Source: Rhodocyclaceae bacterium
Lineage (GTDB): Bacteria > Pseudomonadota > Gammaproteobacteria > Burkholderiales > Rhodocyclaceae
Length of the DNA: 64,000 nucleotides
Assembly (NCBI GenBank): GCA_018262775.1
Contig: JADFDU010000011.1
Location: 124,001-188,000, forward strand
Direction of reading: 5' to 3'
The notes under the pieces were generated by a model that did not search any database, was not told the DNA's origin, and worked only from the letters and a program-made list of their open reading frames with translations. Both the position numbers and the translations under genes were made by a program. Each line of letters opens with the position of its first letter. Position 1 is the first letter of the stretch. Of the stretch, positions 63,001-64,000 are shown piece after piece.

Positions 63001-64000
63001 GCGTCCTTCGGGGACAGGGTGGAGTCAGCCCTGCCAGAGAAGAACCCCGCGACCGCGCCGATGCTCCCGGCCGCGCGGCGAAGGGTCTCCAGCGCGGCGC
63101 CCCATCCCCTAGACTTCGTCTCGCGGAATCCAGCGACGTCGGCTCCGAAAATCCCCCTGACCGCAGTCTCCGCTCCGGCCAGCCGGCCCGCGTCTGCGGA
63201 AATCGCCGCCGCCTTGGCGGAAAGCTCCGCGATCCTCTCCGCGGGGACGGCGGTCAGGTCGAACTGCTCAGCGAGTCCCGGGCATTCGGCTATCGTGGCC
63301 CGCGACGACAGGTACCAGTCGTTAAGCGTTTCCATCCGCCCGGGATCCGTTTCCAGCCCGCGGAACAATCCGCCGAAACACTCGCGAAATTCCGCATTCG
63401 CGACGAACGCGTCCCTCGCCCCGATCCAGGCCGCAAGCGCGGCAAGCTCCTCCGCCCGCTGCTTGGCGGTCAATTTCCGTTTTTCCCTCGACATGCCGGC
63501 GTGTAGCCTTCTGGCCCTCCGCCATTCGGAGTCGAAGAACGCGAAAAACCCATCCTTGCGGCGGAGGGCCGCGGCCGACGACCTGATGTCGGCGACCGGC
63601 GGCAGGGTGTCGAGGTAGAAAAGGCCAGCGAATCTCTCCAGCCCTTCGCGCTCGGCCGCCAACGCGGACTTAGCCTCGCCGATCAGTTCAGCCGTCATGG
63701 CGTGGCCGAATGTCGGCCTCCGGTATTCGAGCAGATCGGCCGGGGCGGACGCGCAAACCGCGGCGACGGCGGCCAGTTCCGCAATCGAGCGCTCGGTGGA
63801 GTCGAACGCTACCCCTATGCGTTCCGCCGACGAGCGGCACCGATCGAGGGCCTCCATGCAGGCAGCTACCTCGTCGTCCAGTAGGGATTTGAGCCGGAAC
63901 AGTTCGGATACAGGCTTGTCGGCCAGCGGGAAGGTTGCGAGGCGCCGAGCCTCCGCTAGCGATTCGGCGGAGACGTTCGCATCGCGCGACAGTCCGGGAA
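60057..64000 (-). CDS. Giant SF1 helicase with Vsr-like nuclease and GreA/B-C-like domains (5' end outside window)
   Basis: The frame is open to the right edge, so at least 1313 C-terminal residues are seen and the Walker A part is missing. Order from the visible N side: about 750 residues of helical/coiled-coil insert (to about 61.8 kb), then the SF1 core with DLVVMDEASQLRPEEA (motif II, about 61.64 kb), VVGDPKQLPPTSFF (III), SLRWHYRSHHESLIAFSN (IV), NVQGDERDVIFISTTFG (V) and LNVLFTRSKRRIEL (VI). Next is an MTES_1575/Vsr-like nuclease domain (60.47-60.76 kb) with FFIDMAVRNP, GIECDGATYHSGFSVRDRDR and RIWSTDWFYDP. An acidic linker leads to a last domain (60.06-60.3 kb) with EVGDRVTYCPL, NEETPLAQALLGLSPGDVG and ILEIPGQKPRQLRVLKI, resembling the GreA/GreB C-terminal fold. 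Helicase plus Vsr-type nuclease suggests phage or plasmid defence. Confidence 0.88.
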   Translation of the reverse strand, partial: PGLSRDANVSAESLAEARRLATFPLADKPVSELFRLKSLLDDEVAACMEALDRCRSSAERIGVAFDSTERSIAELAAVAAVCASAPADLLEYRRPTFGHAMTAELIGEAKSALAAEREGLERFAGLFYLDTLPPVADIRSSAAALRRKDGFFAFFDSEWRRARRLHAGMSREKRKLTAKQRAEELAALAAWIGARDAFVANAEFRECFGGLFRGLETDPGRMETLNDWYLSSRATIAECPGLAEQFDLTAVPAERIAELSAKAAAISADAGRLAGAETAVRGIFGADVAGFRETKSRGWGAALETLRRAAGSIGAVAGFFSGRADSTLSPKDALRLMEARADLGAAAADLECLMRGRRSLWDAGGEELGRLADLTGGPWEDALRDVSSKAVHVAETASQALAFADGGCPLSAAESFAKTKAELDGAWERVATLPQWNRFEDWSALADVTRDDASAARKALERISPYARSGKSALEVFDATHKEAEARSILDRLAVSDDVRQMLGDVFDGAETDLDCLSATHRWGAAVCAVELPVTIRRGLLSADAGEALATAKRLYSAIADGCKKARESVESLSTFGSLSWDEWQKQVRGVSGGDLPSDILARLEVVAEVPGSVLPWTKYLSMRQQSSQDGMADFVAALESGKIPSADLASAFELSAYQSIGRSIYQAYPELSRFNGIVHDKTRADYRALDAEIVSLTGKDFASQIDMRTRVPEGHRGTTVGDFTDMHLLRREINKQRRHIPIRQLVRRAGASLQELKPCFMMGPLSVAQYLEQGTLRFDLVVMDEASQLRPEEAIGAIARGTQLVVVGDPKQLPPTSFFDRMVDGSDDEEDDEAPAAISGMESILDICQQLYTPVRSLRWHYRSHHESLIAFSNHHFYKNLIVFPSPYAKNPGLGVKYRYVRGGLYKDRQNAPEAQRVVDAVLEHMIKRPDESLGVVTLNQTQRELIEELLDKKLKIFDEGAGFMDRWETEGWPFFVKNLENVQGDERDVIFISTTFGKAPGTDKVRQNFGPISRPDGWRRLNVLFTRSKRRIELFTSMMPEDIVVDERTPLGTKALRDYLDFAKRGVLVSTDEGERDPDSDFEVSVANVISSMGYEVKPQLGVAGFFIDMAVRNPDRPGEFLAGIECDGATYHSGFSVRDRDRIRQEILESLGWKGRIHRIWSTDWFYDPRRAIVRLREFIEERRRLSAAEDPGAWEEEFTEDEVEDSADGQAAEEVAETLAAESDSSSDLFVEVGDRVTYCPLDAPNDRHSMLIVDSASNPKMGIINEETPLAQALLGLSPGDVGILEIPGQKPRQLRVLKIQRLEELLT

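Overview
The window looks like a chromosomal segment of a GC-rich betaproteobacterium, most probably of the Rhodocyclales/Rhodocyclaceae group. The grounds are the smc-zipA-ligA order, a methylthioinosine-type phosphorylase, PHA-granule associated proteins, and many betaproteobacterial intergenic repeats. This placement is inferred from gene content and protein style; no rRNA or tRNA gene was seen in the window.

Layout. 1-10.4 kb: end of moeA, then a long minus-strand block of lysR, alr, radA, an FtsX-type permease, rmuC and a GGDEF-EAL protein. 10.6-18.8 kb: lplT, a lemA/TPM-domain operon, a cation efflux/UDG/rimI/tsaB operon, and a run of small exported proteins that includes a collapsed DUF1800-DUF1501 relic. 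18.9-24.4 kb: an OmpR/EnvZ-like pair, an AI-2E-type transporter with a cyclic-nucleotide-binding protein, a host-attachment-type protein, def and mtnP. 24.6-38.9 kb: conserved housekeeping genes (typA, hpt, galU, ligA, zipA, smc, queF, a Crp/Fnr regulator, mutS). 39-42.5 kb: slyD, bcp, a macro-domain protein and metY.

42.5-56.6 kb is the most coherent accessory block and reads as a neutral-lipid (wax ester / storage granule) region. It holds a PHA-system protein, an acyl-CoA-binding protein, a wax ester synthase/DGAT, a TPR protein, a TetR regulator, a patatin lipase, a phasin, a 662-aa two-domain acyl-CoA reductase, a lipase-like hydrolase, and an operon of GMC alcohol oxidase, its Tat-signal partner and an aldehyde dehydrogenase. 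The parts would make fatty alcohols and wax esters from acyl-CoA, package them, hydrolyse them, and oxidise the alcohol back to acid. REP-like hairpins are concentrated here, and one has become the N-terminus of the patatin gene.

57.4-64 kb is a toxin/defence-like island. It has hipBA with an unusual 22-bp triplication at the gene junction, an AT-rich palindromic control region, a ccdB-like relic, and the 3' part of a giant SF1 helicase that also carries an MTES_1575/Vsr-like nuclease domain and a GreA/GreB C-terminal-like domain. The helicase runs off the right edge.

Repeats form a second layer. There are two copies of a CTAGGGAAACGCTGA-bounded inverted-repeat element (one supplies the stop codons of two convergent genes), at least five GTCATTCCCGCG-type REP elements, and one GCAAAG-rich palindrome.
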